This document shows positions 32,677 to 41,095 of a DNA stretch of 48,275 nt, piece by piece (the first letter of the stretch is position 1; every line of letters begins with the position of its first letter). The notes beneath the pieces were generated by a model. It was not told the origin of the DNA. It searched no databases and saw nothing but the letters and a program-made list of their open reading frames with translations. The stretch is from an uncultured Pseudomonadota bacterium. GTDB lineage: Bacteria > Myxococcota_A > UBA796 > JAFGLY01. A program made the translations under genes and the position numbers. The stretch covers positions 1 through 48,275 of the forward strand of contig CALDOK010000408.1 of the NCBI GenBank assembly GCA_937912125.1, read 5' to 3'.

Positions 32677-33633
32677 TCAGTATGGCAGGAGCAACCCCTC
32701 CATCACCGCACCCTCCGTGTGATCGGGCACGTAGCCCTGGAGAGCGCCCAGGGTGGGCACGATGTCCACCTGCTCCCAGGCACGGGTGGGAGCGCAGGCG
32801 GGGTTCACGCCGGGGCCCACCGCCAGGAACATCACCTGCTGGCAGCCGTCGCACGCGCAGCCGTGGTCCTGGAACCCCCCGTGCTCGTCGTCGTGACGGC
32901 CGTGGTCGGAGGTGACCAGCAGCACGGTGTTGCCAGCGTAGGCAGGCCGGGCCTGCAGCTCCCGCCAGATCACGCCCACCAGGCGGTCGGCTTCGCTCAC
33001 CGCCGCGGTGTAGCCCTCCCACACCCCGTCGTGGCCCGCCCCGTCCACGCTGGGAAGGTAGACCATGGAGAACACGGGGTCCTGGCTGTCCAGGGCGGCC
33101 ACGAAGTTGTCCACCACGTCGGCGTCGTCCCAGCCCTCGTTGACGATCAAGGGCCAGAACTCAGGACCGTAGTCCTCGTGGTAGCTGGGCTTCCAGACCG
33201 AGGCGTCGTCGTAGCCGGGCAACAGGTAGAGCGCCCGCTCCGGGGGCAGGTCCCAGCTCGAGCGCAGGTACTCCCAGTGGGTGGGGTAGCGGTAGTGGGC
33301 TTCGTACTCGCCGTTGGCGTCGGCCCAGGCGTTCCAGATGCCCGTGTGGACCGACGCGGTGCCGTACTTGGTGGTGGTGACCCCCAGGTTGAGGATCGGG
33401 CCGGGGGCGCAGCCCTGGGCGGCCAGGGCGGCCAGCTCGGGGGCCCAGGCAGCCTTGGGATCCCCCAGCACCTCGGTGTAGCGAGCCCCGTCGATCAGCA
33501 CGAGCACCACCCGCGGGCCTTGGTAGGACGGCAGGGGAAGGTCCGAGGGATCGCTGTCGGCGCTGTCGCCCGAGGCGGGGGGGCAGCCGATGAGGCCGCA
33601 GGCGAGGATCAGGACGAGGGGGGCGGAGCGCAT
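32677..33633 (-). CDS. Alkaline-phosphatase-superfamily lipoprotein (phosphodiesterase/sulfatase-like)
   Basis: 318 residues; ATG at 33633. Lipobox GLIGC (Cys17) then an acidic Ser/Asp linker. Superfamily metal ligands are visible in order: Asp48 in VVLVLIDGAR, candidate nucleophile Thr86-88 (GVTTTKYGTASVHTG), Asp197/His201 in SVDGAGHDG, Asp243-His244 in TSDHGRHDDEHGG, and His257 (QDHG). This is the two-metal arrangement of nucleotide pyrophosphatase/phosphodiesterase and phosphopentomutase-type enzymes. A CACDGC cluster (259-264) next to the last ligand may bind metal or form a disulfide. Substrate unknown. No Shine-Dalgarno; a -10-like TACCAT lies seven bases upstream of the start, so a leaderless message is possible. 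Confidence 0.85.
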   Translation of the reverse strand: MRSAPLVLILACGLIGCPPASGDSADSDPSDLPLPSYQGPRVVLVLIDGARYTEVLGDPKAAWAPELAALAAQGCAPGPILNLGVTTTKYGTASVHTGIWNAWADANGEYEAHYRYPTHWEYLRSSWDLPPERALYLLPGYDDASVWKPSYHEDYGPEFWPLIVNEGWDDADVVDNFVAALDSQDPVFSMVYLPSVDGAGHDGVWEGYTAAVSEADRLVGVIWRELQARPAYAGNTVLLVTSDHGRHDDEHGGFQDHGCACDGCQQVMFLAVGPGVNPACAPTRAWEQVDIVPTLGALQGYVPDHTEGAVMEGLLLPY

Positions 33634-33740
33634 GCCCCAGATGGTAGCCCCTGTGCAGCGGCCGTGCAGATGATCTCGCACCCATGGGCACACGGAAAGA
33701 GCAGGTTAATGGGCGCCCGACTCGCCCCCCCGGAGATGCC

Positions 33741-35054
33741 ATGGCCCGCGCCAAGGTCGCTATCCTCAAGACCTCCCCCCGCACCGTCCTGTCCGACTAC
33801 CACGAGCTGATGAACCTGGCCGGCTACCAGGACGTGGTGGACAAGAAGGCCGACACCGGCCTGAAGATCAACATCTCCTGGCACTACTTCTTCCCCGCCA
33901 GCTCCACCACGCCCTGGCAGCTCGAGGGCGTCATCCGCGCCATGAAGGCCGACGGCTACGACCCAGACCTCATCCACGGCTGCCACAACCGCACCGTGGT
34001 GATCGACTCTCACCTGGGCGAGGTGGAGAACAAGCAGCTGGGCCCCGTGCTCGATCACGGCCTGCGCAACATCCACCTGTACGAGGGCGAGCCCTGGATC
34101 CCCGTCCGCGAGGCCGTGGGCGACCTGGCCGACAAGTTCGTGGTGCTCAACGAGGTCTACCCCAAGGGCTTCTCCATCCCCAAGCGCTTCATCGGCGAGA
34201 ACATCATCCACCTGCCCACGGTCAAGACCCACGTCTTCACCCACACCACCGGCGCCATGAAGAACGCCTTCGGCGGGCTGCTCAACGAGCACCGGCACTG
34301 GACCCACCCGGTCATCCACGAGACCCTGGTGGACCTGCTGATGATCCAGAAGAAGATCCACAACGGCCTGTTCGCCGTGATGGACGGCACCTTCGCCGGC
34401 GACGGCCCGGGCCCCCGCTGCATGGTGCCCCACGTCAAGGACGTGATCCTGGCCTCGGCCGACCAGACCGCCATCGACGCGGTGGCCGCCAAGCTCATGG
34501 GCTTCGACCCCATGTCCATCAAGTTCATCCGCATGGCCCACGACATGGGCCTGGGTGTGGGCGACCCCCGCGAGATCGAGATCGTGGGCGACACGGTGGC
34601 CGGCAACGAGAACTGGCACTTCGACGGCCCCTACAAGGAGATGACCTTCGCCTCCAAGAACCAGCACCGCATCTACTGGGGCCCCCTCAAGGGCCCCATG
34701 GAGTGGTCGCTCAAGACCTGGATGGCGCCCTGGGCCTACATCGCGTCGGTCATCTACCACGACATGTACTGGTACCCGAAGAACGGCAACGACCGGGTGC
34801 TCGAGGCCCTGCGCAGCGACTGGGGCCGGCTGTTCGAGAACTGGGAGAAGCTCACCCCGGACCAGAAGGGCTGGACCGAGCTGGGCGAGCCCTCCGAGGA
34901 CTACCGGCACGACACCAAGGCGCTGCTGGGCAAGGGCGTAGGCCTGGTCTGGGGCGCCCTCAAGGAGTCCCCCGAGGTGGCCAACCGCCTGCGCCGCCGG
35001 GCCCAGGGCAAGGCCGACGACGGCACCATCCCGCCCTGCTGCTCCGGGCGCTGA
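33741..35054 (+). CDS. DUF362 domain protein without ferredoxin domain
   Basis: 437 residues; ATG at 33741 with GGAG five bases upstream. Matches the DUF362 family: 'VAILKTSPRTVLSDYHELMNLAGY', 'LKINISWHYFFPASSTTPWQLEGVIRAMKADGY', 'IGENIIHLPTVKTHVFTHTTGAMKNAFGGLL', 'FAVMDGTFAGDGPGPRCMVPHVKDVILASADQTAIDAVAAKLMGFDP', 'EIVGD'. Cytoplasmic, no signal peptide. Many DUF362 proteins carry a C-terminal 4Fe-4S ferredoxin domain; this one instead ends in a divergent 120-residue extension with a possible membrane-associated stretch (MAPWAYIASVIYHDMYWY) and a CC pair just before the end (PPCCSGR). Family function is unknown, possibly redox or cofactor related. The hydrolase gene follows after 25 bases. 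Confidence 0.85.
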   Translation: MARAKVAILKTSPRTVLSDYHELMNLAGYQDVVDKKADTGLKINISWHYFFPASSTTPWQLEGVIRAMKADGYDPDLIHGCHNRTVVIDSHLGEVENKQLGPVLDHGLRNIHLYEGEPWIPVREAVGDLADKFVVLNEVYPKGFSIPKRFIGENIIHLPTVKTHVFTHTTGAMKNAFGGLLNEHRHWTHPVIHETLVDLLMIQKKIHNGLFAVMDGTFAGDGPGPRCMVPHVKDVILASADQTAIDAVAAKLMGFDPMSIKFIRMAHDMGLGVGDPREIEIVGDTVAGNENWHFDGPYKEMTFASKNQHRIYWGPLKGPMEWSLKTWMAPWAYIASVIYHDMYWYPKNGNDRVLEALRSDWGRLFENWEKLTPDQKGWTELGEPSEDYRHDTKALLGKGVGLVWGALKESPEVANRLRRRAQGKADDGTIPPCCSGR

Positions 35055-35079
35055 CGCCTCGAACGGGTAGGATGCCGGC

Positions 35080-37188
35080 ATGAAGCTCATGCCATCCGCC
35101 GCCCTCTGCCTGGCCTGCACCTGCGGGCGAGGCGTGGCTCCACCCGACACCGGCGACAGCGACGACACGGCCGACAGCGGCGCGGCCTGCGTCCCGGAGC
35201 AGGCGAGCTTCGTGGACTGGATGGCGCGGGGGGAGCACGGCGCTGGCACCCTGCTGCACAGCGGGACCACGGATCTGGGCGGCACGCCGATGCCGCTGGA
35301 GCTCCAGGTGAGCTACCCGGCCGAAGCGGACGGTGAAGGCCAGCCCGTGGCCGCGGGCGGTCCCTTCCCGGTGGTGTACTTCGAGCATGCCTACGGCGCC
35401 GACTACCGCAACTCGGACTGGCTCCTCGAGCGCCTGGCCAGCCGCGGCTTCGTCGTGTTCTCTGCAGCCCACAACGGTGCCTGGGACGGCGCAGGGGACT
35501 GGTGGAACGACCACGCCGCCCTGTTCGAGGCCACCGTGGCCACCGCCGAGGCCTGGGACACCGACCCCGAGTCCACCCTCTTCGGGGCCCTGGACCTCGA
35601 GACCACCGCCCTGATGGGCCACTCCCACGGCGGCGGTGCCGCCCTGCATGCCATGGAGGCCATCGACCCCGACGCGGTGGTGCTCATCACGGTGCGCCCG
35701 AGCCTGGACGGGTCCTTCACCCGCTACCACGAGGTCTACGACGGCATGCCCCCCTTGCTCAACGTGGCGGCGTCGCGTGACGAGGACAGCACCACCGCCT
35801 ACGGCACGAGCATCGCGGTGTACGAGGCGCTCACCCGCCCCCGCTTCATGGTCACCGTCGAGGGGGCCAGCCACTACACCTTCACCGACGAGGCAGGCAT
35901 CACCCCCTCGTCCATCGAGCGGGAAGCGGGCCAGATCGCCGGCGGCTCGGCCATCGTCGCCTTCCTCGAGTTCATGCTCCACGACGACCCGCGGGGCCTG
36001 CACTCCCTGCGCGGCGACGCGCCCCTCTACAGCGCCGACGGCGCGCCCTCCCGCGGCCAGTCCCACACGGAGGGGGAGCTGGTCATCGACGCCTTCGAGG
36101 CCGACATCTCCGCCGAGGGCGCGGCCATCGTCGGCATCGAGGGACAGACCTTCGTCAACGGCTTCCTGGGCGACACCTTCGCCGACTTCGACGCAGGGGT
36201 GGCGCTGCTGACGGCCGAGCTCGAGGAGCTCTCAGGAGACGGCGACAGGGTGCTGTTCTACCAGGACGCCAGCCGCTCCACCGACGCCTACGGCCCGGCC
36301 CTGGCGGGGCTGGACCGGGAGCTCACCAGCCTGTCCTCGGGAGCGGACTTCGCCGAGGCCCTGCTCGAGGACTGGGATCTGGTGGTGGCCACCCAGCAGG
36401 ACGGCGACACCAGCGCCACCCACCCCTTCGACGAGGCCCTCGCTGCCTACATCTGCGGAGGAGGACGGGCCATCCTGAGCGACTTCCGGCATGCCTCCTC
36501 CACGGCCGCGGCCACCTTCGCCTGCGCCGGGGCCGCCTTCGACGGCACCACAAACTGGACCACCATGACCGGCGACGGTGTGCTCTTCGACGGCGACCAG
36601 CGCGTCCAGAACCCGGGCTGGGGCGTGTTCAGCTACGGCCTGTGGACCACCGGGACCACCTTCGCCACCAACAACACCGTCGTCGAGGGGGTCCCCGACC
36701 CCAGCCTCGGCCCCCTGGGCCCGGTCAGCGCTACGGACCTGGACCGCTTCGAGGAGATCGAGGCCCTGGACACCGCTCGGGCCCTGTTCATGCCTACCGG
36801 CGCCCTGGAGATCGCCTGGAGCGAGCCAGGCAGCGTGCGCTGGGATCTGGACCTCGCCATCGACGCTGGCCCCTGGCAGGCGCTCTCCCTGCGCCTGCTG
36901 CAGCTGCACGACGGCTCCGTCGAGCAGGGTGACCTGAACCTGAGCGTCCAGCTGGTTGACCTCGACGGTGCCAGCGCCACACGGATGGTCAGCGTGGGCC
37001 CCACCATGGACTGGCTCGAGAGCACCGTGCCCAAGTCCGTGTTCGAGACCCAGCGGCTGGCCCTGGACGCCTTCGAGGGCGTCGACCTCCACCGGCTGGC
37101 CTCCGTGGCCTTGATCTTCGACAGCTCCCCCGCAGGGTGGATCCTGGTGGACGACCTCGAGCTGTCCCCCGGCTTGGGCTGCGAGTAG
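35080..37188 (+). CDS. Large exported alpha/beta hydrolase with extra C-terminal domains
   Basis: 702 residues; ATG at 35080. The N-terminus has a short hydrophobic core and three cysteines (ALCLACTC) and may be a lipoprotein, though the lipobox is not canonical; a Thr/Asp/Ser linker follows. Residues 60-330 are an alpha/beta hydrolase: PVVYFEHAYGADYRNSDWLLERLASRGFVV, MGHSHGG with nucleophile Ser182, Asp234/236 in ASRDEDS and His265 in EGASHYTF, close to the platelet-activating-factor acetylhydrolase/chlorophyllase-type lipases. Residues 340-510 (DAFEADISAEGAAIVG..., WDLVVATQQDGDTSATHPFDEALAAYICGGGRAILSDFRHA) are an independent Rossmann-like domain reminiscent of ThuA/glutamine-amidotransferase-like folds. 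A beta-rich domain ends the protein, with a final cysteine. Whole-architecture function unknown. Confidence 0.82.
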   Translation: MKLMPSAALCLACTCGRGVAPPDTGDSDDTADSGAACVPEQASFVDWMARGEHGAGTLLHSGTTDLGGTPMPLELQVSYPAEADGEGQPVAAGGPFPVVYFEHAYGADYRNSDWLLERLASRGFVVFSAAHNGAWDGAGDWWNDHAALFEATVATAEAWDTDPESTLFGALDLETTALMGHSHGGGAALHAMEAIDPDAVVLITVRPSLDGSFTRYHEVYDGMPPLLNVAASRDEDSTTAYGTSIAVYEALTRPRFMVTVEGASHYTFTDEAGITPSSIEREAGQIAGGSAIVAFLEFMLHDDPRGLHSLRGDAPLYSADGAPSRGQSHTEGELVIDAFEADISAEGAAIVGIEGQTFVNGFLGDTFADFDAGVALLTAELEELSGDGDRVLFYQDASRSTDAYGPALAGLDRELTSLSSGADFAEALLEDWDLVVATQQDGDTSATHPFDEALAAYICGGGRAILSDFRHASSTAAATFACAGAAFDGTTNWTTMTGDGVLFDGDQRVQNPGWGVFSYGLWTTGTTFATNNTVVEGVPDPSLGPLGPVSATDLDRFEEIEALDTARALFMPTGALEIAWSEPGSVRWDLDLAIDAGPWQALSLRLLQLHDGSVEQGDLNLSVQLVDLDGASATRMVSVGPTMDWLESTVPKSVFETQRLALDAFEGVDLHRLASVALIFDSSPAGWILVDDLELSPGLGCE

Positions 37189-37240
37189 GCCAGATGGCAC
37201 AAGGCGCCGCAGCCACGCCATGACCACCCTCCTCACAGCG

Positions 37241-37249
37241 TGGTAGACT
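37241..37249 (+). promoter_or_regulatory. Putative extended -10 promoter of the kinase locus
   Basis: TGGTAGACT, an extended -10, with ATGACC 18 bases upstream as a possible -35 (37220-37225). The same nine bases occur at 41051 before the second kinase. It lies 31 bases before the ATG at 37281. Confidence 0.45.
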
Positions 37250-37280
37250 GGGTCGCTTCCGTGGAGCGCCCCCTCGGCCC

Positions 37281-38102
37281 ATGATCCGCCTTCGCCCAAT
37301 CACGCTGGCTGTACTGCTATCGATCTCGACTTCCGCCCATGCAGACTGCGATGAGCCCAGCCAGCGCGCAGACCTGGCGCTGGGGGTCGAGCGCGCCACC
37401 CAGGCCTTTCGCCAGCTCGATCGCGCTGGCTTCGCACAGGCACGGGACACCCTGCAGGCCCAGATCCCCTGCCTGGCCGAGCCCCTGCAGCCAGGCGACG
37501 CCGCCAGCATCCACGGCCTGATGGCGCTGTCCGCCTTCTTGGACAAGGACGACGGGCGCTCGGTGGCCAGCCTGAGCGCAGCAGTGCGCAGCCAACCGGA
37601 CTTCGCGCTGCCCGCCGACCTGTTCCCCGATGGGCACCCCCTGCGCCTGCACCTGCAGGTGGCCCGCAGCCTCCAGCCGGGCAACCTGCGGCCCCTTCCC
37701 CAGCCTCCCACCGGCGCGGTGAGCGTCGATGGCGCCCCCGCCACCGGCGCCCCCGGCGACAGGCCCAGCGTTCTGCAGTGGACCGAGGACAAGCTCGAGG
37801 TCCGGGACACGGCCTACCTCGGGGTCGGCGATCCCATGCCCGCCTGGGGCCCCATGCCCTCGCCGTCCAGCACCGAGCCTCGCCACCCGTGGCGGCTGGT
37901 GGCGGCAACCGGCGGCGCCGCCGCGCTGGCGGGCGGCATGGTGGCGCTGGCAGGCTCGAGGCACGGGCGCTTCCTGGACAGCGGCACCCCCTACGCCGAG
38001 CTCCCCGGCCTGCAGCGCCAAGCCAACGGGCTGACCATCGCCGCTGGGGTATCCGGCGCCGCCGCCCTGGGCTTCGGCGCGGCCGCGGTGGTCCGATGGT
38101 AG
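37281..38102 (+). CDS. Exported protein with PEGA-like segment and C-terminal membrane helices
   Basis: 273 residues; ATG at 37281, weak ribosome site. Signal peptide (about 1-21, TSAHA), then a helical region (30-135) with TPR-like spacing (VERATQAFRQLDRAGFAQARDTLQ...). Residues 145-175 read 'GAVSVDGAPATGAPGDRPSVLQWTEDK', a PEGA-like 'VDG' strand pattern seen in exported Myxococcota proteins. The last 80 residues carry two hydrophobic segments (RLVAATGGAAALAGGMVALAG and LTIAAGVSGAAALGFGAAAVV). It overlaps the kinase gene by 7 bases, so a functional link with the kinase is likely; I propose an envelope-located partner. Named family not recognised; role is inference. Confidence 0.72.
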   Translation: MIRLRPITLAVLLSISTSAHADCDEPSQRADLALGVERATQAFRQLDRAGFAQARDTLQAQIPCLAEPLQPGDAASIHGLMALSAFLDKDDGRSVASLSAAVRSQPDFALPADLFPDGHPLRLHLQVARSLQPGNLRPLPQPPTGAVSVDGAPATGAPGDRPSVLQWTEDKLEVRDTAYLGVGDPMPAWGPMPSPSSTEPRHPWRLVAATGGAAALAGGMVALAGSRHGRFLDSGTPYAELPGLQRQANGLTIAAGVSGAAALGFGAAAVVRW

Positions 38103-39595
38103 CCAACGAGCGCCGCTACTGGTTCCTCGAGGTGCTGGGCCGCGGGGGCTTCGGCTCCGTCTACAGGGCAGAGCTGCAGGGCCGCGGCGGGTTCCGCAAG
38201 CAGGTGGCCATCAAGATGCTGCACCCCGACCGCGCCAGCTCACCCGAGGTGGTCCGTCGGCTCCGGGACGAGGCTCGCCTTCTGGCCCATGTCAGCCACC
38301 CGGGCATCGTCAAGGTCGACGGGCTGATCCGCCTGCGGGGCCAGTGGGCCGTGGTGATGGAGTACGTGCAGGGCGTCAGCCTGTGCGAGCTGATCTCACT
38401 GGGGCCCGTGCCCATCCTGTGTGCCGTACAGCTGGTGCAGAAGGTGGCCGAGGCCCTGGACGCCGCTCACAACGCCCTGGACGGCGATCGACCGCTGAAG
38501 CTGGTGCATCGCGACGTCAAGCCGTCCAACATCCTGCTCACCCCCGACGGCAATGTGAAGCTGGTGGACTTCGGCGTGGCCATGGCGGACCCCGATCTCC
38601 GAGAGGCCCGCTCCGACGAGCTCTTCTTCGGCGCCGCCGAGTACATGGCCCCCGAGCGCTGGGAGTTCCAGGACGTCCCGGCCTCGGACATCTACTCCCT
38701 CGGGGCGGTGTTCTGGGAGCTGCTGACCGGCGAGATCCTCGGCCGCACCACCACCAACCTCACCCGGCACTGCGAGCTGGTGGAGGACGCCGTGGGCCAG
38801 CTGCAGCACCTGGGCAACAACGAGCTGTCCGAGCTGGTCTACGCCATGCTCTCCTTTGCAGCCAGGGAACGGCCCGACGCCCGGGAGGTGTCCCGCACCT
38901 GCCTGGAGCTCGCCCCCCACGTCCCCGGCCCCTGGCTGCGGGACTGGGCGGAGCGAGAGGTCCCCCGGGCCCGAGGCCGCCGGGCCATGGACGACGGCGA
39001 TCCACTGGTGGATGCGATGCTCGGGGAGTCCGAGGGCGACGACGACGGCCTCACCGGCATCCTGCCGGCCGTGCCCGAGCCCGGCGTCCTGCGAGGCACC
39101 CGCCTGGTGGTGCTCATCACCGTCGCGGCCATGGCCGCCCTCACCCTGTGGGCGGTCAGCGCAGCCCGCACGCTCCGCGAGGCGGACGACCGCACCGGGG
39201 GGCGCGTGTACTCCGCGCCGGTGGTGGAGCCCCAGGCATCGCCGACGCCAGCCGCCCAGCCCGAGCCCCAGCCCACCACTGCCAGCGCAGTTCCCAGCCC
39301 ACCGACCACCGCCCCTGCCTCGGCCGCAGCCGCCAGCCCCACCCCACAGCCCGCTCCGGCACCCGCCCGTGCCCAGGAACCGGCGACCGTCACGATCCAG
39401 GGCGACGCCCAGGAGGTCTACCTGATCGGCAACGGCCGCAGGTACGGCGCAGGCCAGGTGCCCGCCGGCAGCTACCTCGTCGAGGCGCGCTTCGAGGGCC
39501 GGGGCCTGGTGGAGGCCGGCCGCGCGGAGATCGAGGCGGGCGGCAAGGTCACCCTCACCTGCGACAGCGGCTTCGCCCTGTGCAAGGCCCAGTGA
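38096..39595 (+). CDS. Transmembrane Ser/Thr protein kinase (first of a pair)
   Basis: 499 residues; ATG at 38096 inside the end of the previous gene. Complete Hanks-type kinase domain: glycine loop GRGGFG (15-20), Lys40 (VAIK), Glu59 (helix C), catalytic HRDVKPSN (138-145), DFG (158-160), APE (185-187). The activation segment DELFFGAAEYMAPERW is shared with its paralogue. A juxtamembrane acidic region (DDGDPLVDAMLGESEGDDD, 299-317) precedes one membrane helix (about 337-356), then a long Pro/Ala/Ser stalk (375-428) and a periplasmic domain (430-499) with two cysteines (489, 496) and the 'GDAQEVYLIGNGRRYGAGQVPAGSY' pattern. Likely autophosphorylating receptor kinase sensing an envelope signal. 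The stop overlaps the next start by one base (TGATG). Confidence 0.95.
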   Translation: MVANERRYWFLEVLGRGGFGSVYRAELQGRGGFRKQVAIKMLHPDRASSPEVVRRLRDEARLLAHVSHPGIVKVDGLIRLRGQWAVVMEYVQGVSLCELISLGPVPILCAVQLVQKVAEALDAAHNALDGDRPLKLVHRDVKPSNILLTPDGNVKLVDFGVAMADPDLREARSDELFFGAAEYMAPERWEFQDVPASDIYSLGAVFWELLTGEILGRTTTNLTRHCELVEDAVGQLQHLGNNELSELVYAMLSFAARERPDAREVSRTCLELAPHVPGPWLRDWAEREVPRARGRRAMDDGDPLVDAMLGESEGDDDGLTGILPAVPEPGVLRGTRLVVLITVAAMAALTLWAVSAARTLREADDRTGGRVYSAPVVEPQASPTPAAQPEPQPTTASAVPSPPTTAPASAAAASPTPQPAPAPARAQEPATVTIQGDAQEVYLIGNGRRYGAGQVPAGSYLVEARFEGRGLVEAGRAEIEAGGKVTLTCDSGFALCKAQ

Positions 39596-40968
39596 TGCGC
39601 CCCCTCGCCCTGCTGTTGCTGCTCCCCGCCTGCACCTGGGTTGGCCCGGACGACTGGGAGCAGGCCAACGACCGCGACCGCGACGGCTACACCACCGCGC
39701 TCAACGGCGGCTACGACTGTGACGACGGCGACGCCTCGATCCACCCCGGCGCCGACGAGATCTGCGACGGCAAGGACCAAGACTGTGACGGCCTGGTGGA
39801 CGAAGATCCCATCGACGCCACGATCTGGTACCTCGATGACGACGACGACGGCTACGGGGCCGAGCAGAGCATCGCCGCCTGCGTTCAGCCCGACGGGACG
39901 TCCCCCACCGGCGACGACTGCGACGACGGCGACGCCAGCACCCACCCGCGGGCCACGGAGTGGTGCGACGGTCTCGACACCGACTGCGACGGCACCGAGG
40001 ACCCCGCAGGCATCGTGAGCTTCGTGGACGCCTCCGGGACCTGGACCGACCTCACCGACAGCTTCCAGGAACACAGCATCGCGAGCGTCTACGAGCTCTC
40101 CACCGACGGAACCCTGTTCTTCTGCCCGGGCAGCTACGTCGGGCTGATCTCCGTCTCCGCCGCCTCCGCGACCATCGTCGGGCGCGGCGGCTCGGCCTCC
40201 ACCACCCTGTCTGGCGGCTCCGACGGCCCGGTGATCAGCGCCGCGACCGGCGCCGCCGAGCTCACCATCGCCGGCCTGACCCTGACCGACGGCGACGGTG
40301 GCAACGGCGGCGGGATCAGCTCCACCATCGCCGGCCTGGACCTCACGGGCCAGGACCTGGTGATCACGGAGTGCGAGGCCGACCTGGGTGGCGGGCTCTA
40401 CCTGGAAGGCGCCGTGCTGGACCTCAGCGAGGTCACGCTGAGCAGCAACAGCGCTACGCAGGGAGGGGGAGGCCTCTACGCCCTGAGCTGCAGCGGCGAG
40501 GCCAGCGGCCTGTGGGTGACCGGGAACGTGTCGGCCACCGACGGCGGCGGGCTGGGCCTCCGCAGCACCGCGCTCGAGCTCGGTGACAGCCTGGTGAACG
40601 GCAACGAGTCCGGCGGGCGCGGTGGCGGCATCGCAGCCTGGGACCGGAGCACCGTGCTCACCATGGACGCGACCCTCGTGCAGGACAACGACGCCGAGTA
40701 CGGCGCAGGGCTGTACATCGACGACGCCGTGGTCACCTGCTCGGGCGCCAGCGAGGTGGCCGCAGGCTTCCACAACAACGTCGCCACATCCAGCGGCGGC
40801 GGGATCTTCGTGGACGGCAACCAGGCCAGCTTCACCGCGACCGCCTGCGACTTCGGCACCGGCGAAGATGACAACGATCCGGACGACGTCTTCACGGAGA
40901 AGCGAGGGCGATCGTACCAGTACGCGGACGACGTCGACCTCGAGTGCGACTACGACAGCTGCTGGTAG
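39595..40968 (+). CDS. Lipoprotein with MopC metal-binding motifs and beta-helix
   Basis: 457 residues; ATG at 39595 shares one base with the kinase stop, so it is translationally coupled. Lipobox LLPAC (Cys13). Two metal-binding motifs with GYDCDDGDASIHPGADEICDGKDQDCDG and GDDCDDGDASTHPRATEWCDGLDTDCDG (about 38-125). From about 145 a right-handed beta-helix with many 'GGG' turns: GGNGGGISS, DLGGGLYLEGAVLDLSEVTLSSNSATQGGGGLYALS, SATDGGGLGLRSTALELGDSLVNGNESGGRGGGIAA, AEYGAGLYIDDAVV, SSGGGIFVDGN, the pattern of polymorphic outer-membrane/autotransporter-like passenger domains. Probably a surface ligand, sensor or adhesion partner of the adjacent kinase. Function is inference from position. Confidence 0.88.
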   Translation: MRPLALLLLLPACTWVGPDDWEQANDRDRDGYTTALNGGYDCDDGDASIHPGADEICDGKDQDCDGLVDEDPIDATIWYLDDDDDGYGAEQSIAACVQPDGTSPTGDDCDDGDASTHPRATEWCDGLDTDCDGTEDPAGIVSFVDASGTWTDLTDSFQEHSIASVYELSTDGTLFFCPGSYVGLISVSAASATIVGRGGSASTTLSGGSDGPVISAATGAAELTIAGLTLTDGDGGNGGGISSTIAGLDLTGQDLVITECEADLGGGLYLEGAVLDLSEVTLSSNSATQGGGGLYALSCSGEASGLWVTGNVSATDGGGLGLRSTALELGDSLVNGNESGGRGGGIAAWDRSTVLTMDATLVQDNDAEYGAGLYIDDAVVTCSGASEVAAGFHNNVATSSGGGIFVDGNQASFTATACDFGTGEDDNDPDDVFTEKRGRSYQYADDVDLECDYDSCW

Positions 40969-40984
40969 CGGGCGCTGTGCCCAC

Positions 40985-40998
40985 GCGGGGCGCCCCGC
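40985..40998. repeat. 14-bp perfect palindrome in the intergenic region
   Basis: GCGGGGCGCCCCGC, 16 bases after the stop of the gene at 40968. It may act as a transcription terminator stem (no T-run) or a protein site upstream of the second kinase. Confidence 0.35.
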
Positions 40999-41050
40999 CC
41001 GGCGCCCGGCTACCGATAGCCCGGGTGCGAGCGCCCCAGTGGTCGCCGCG

Positions 41051-41059
41051 TGGTAGACT
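41051..41059 (+). promoter_or_regulatory. Putative extended -10 promoter of the second kinase
   Basis: TGGTAGACT, identical to the motif at 37241, 36 bases before the ATG at 41096. No convincing -35. Confidence 0.45.
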
Positions 41060-41095
41060 GCGGCGCCTGCCCAGCCGCCCTCCGGGGAGCCATCC

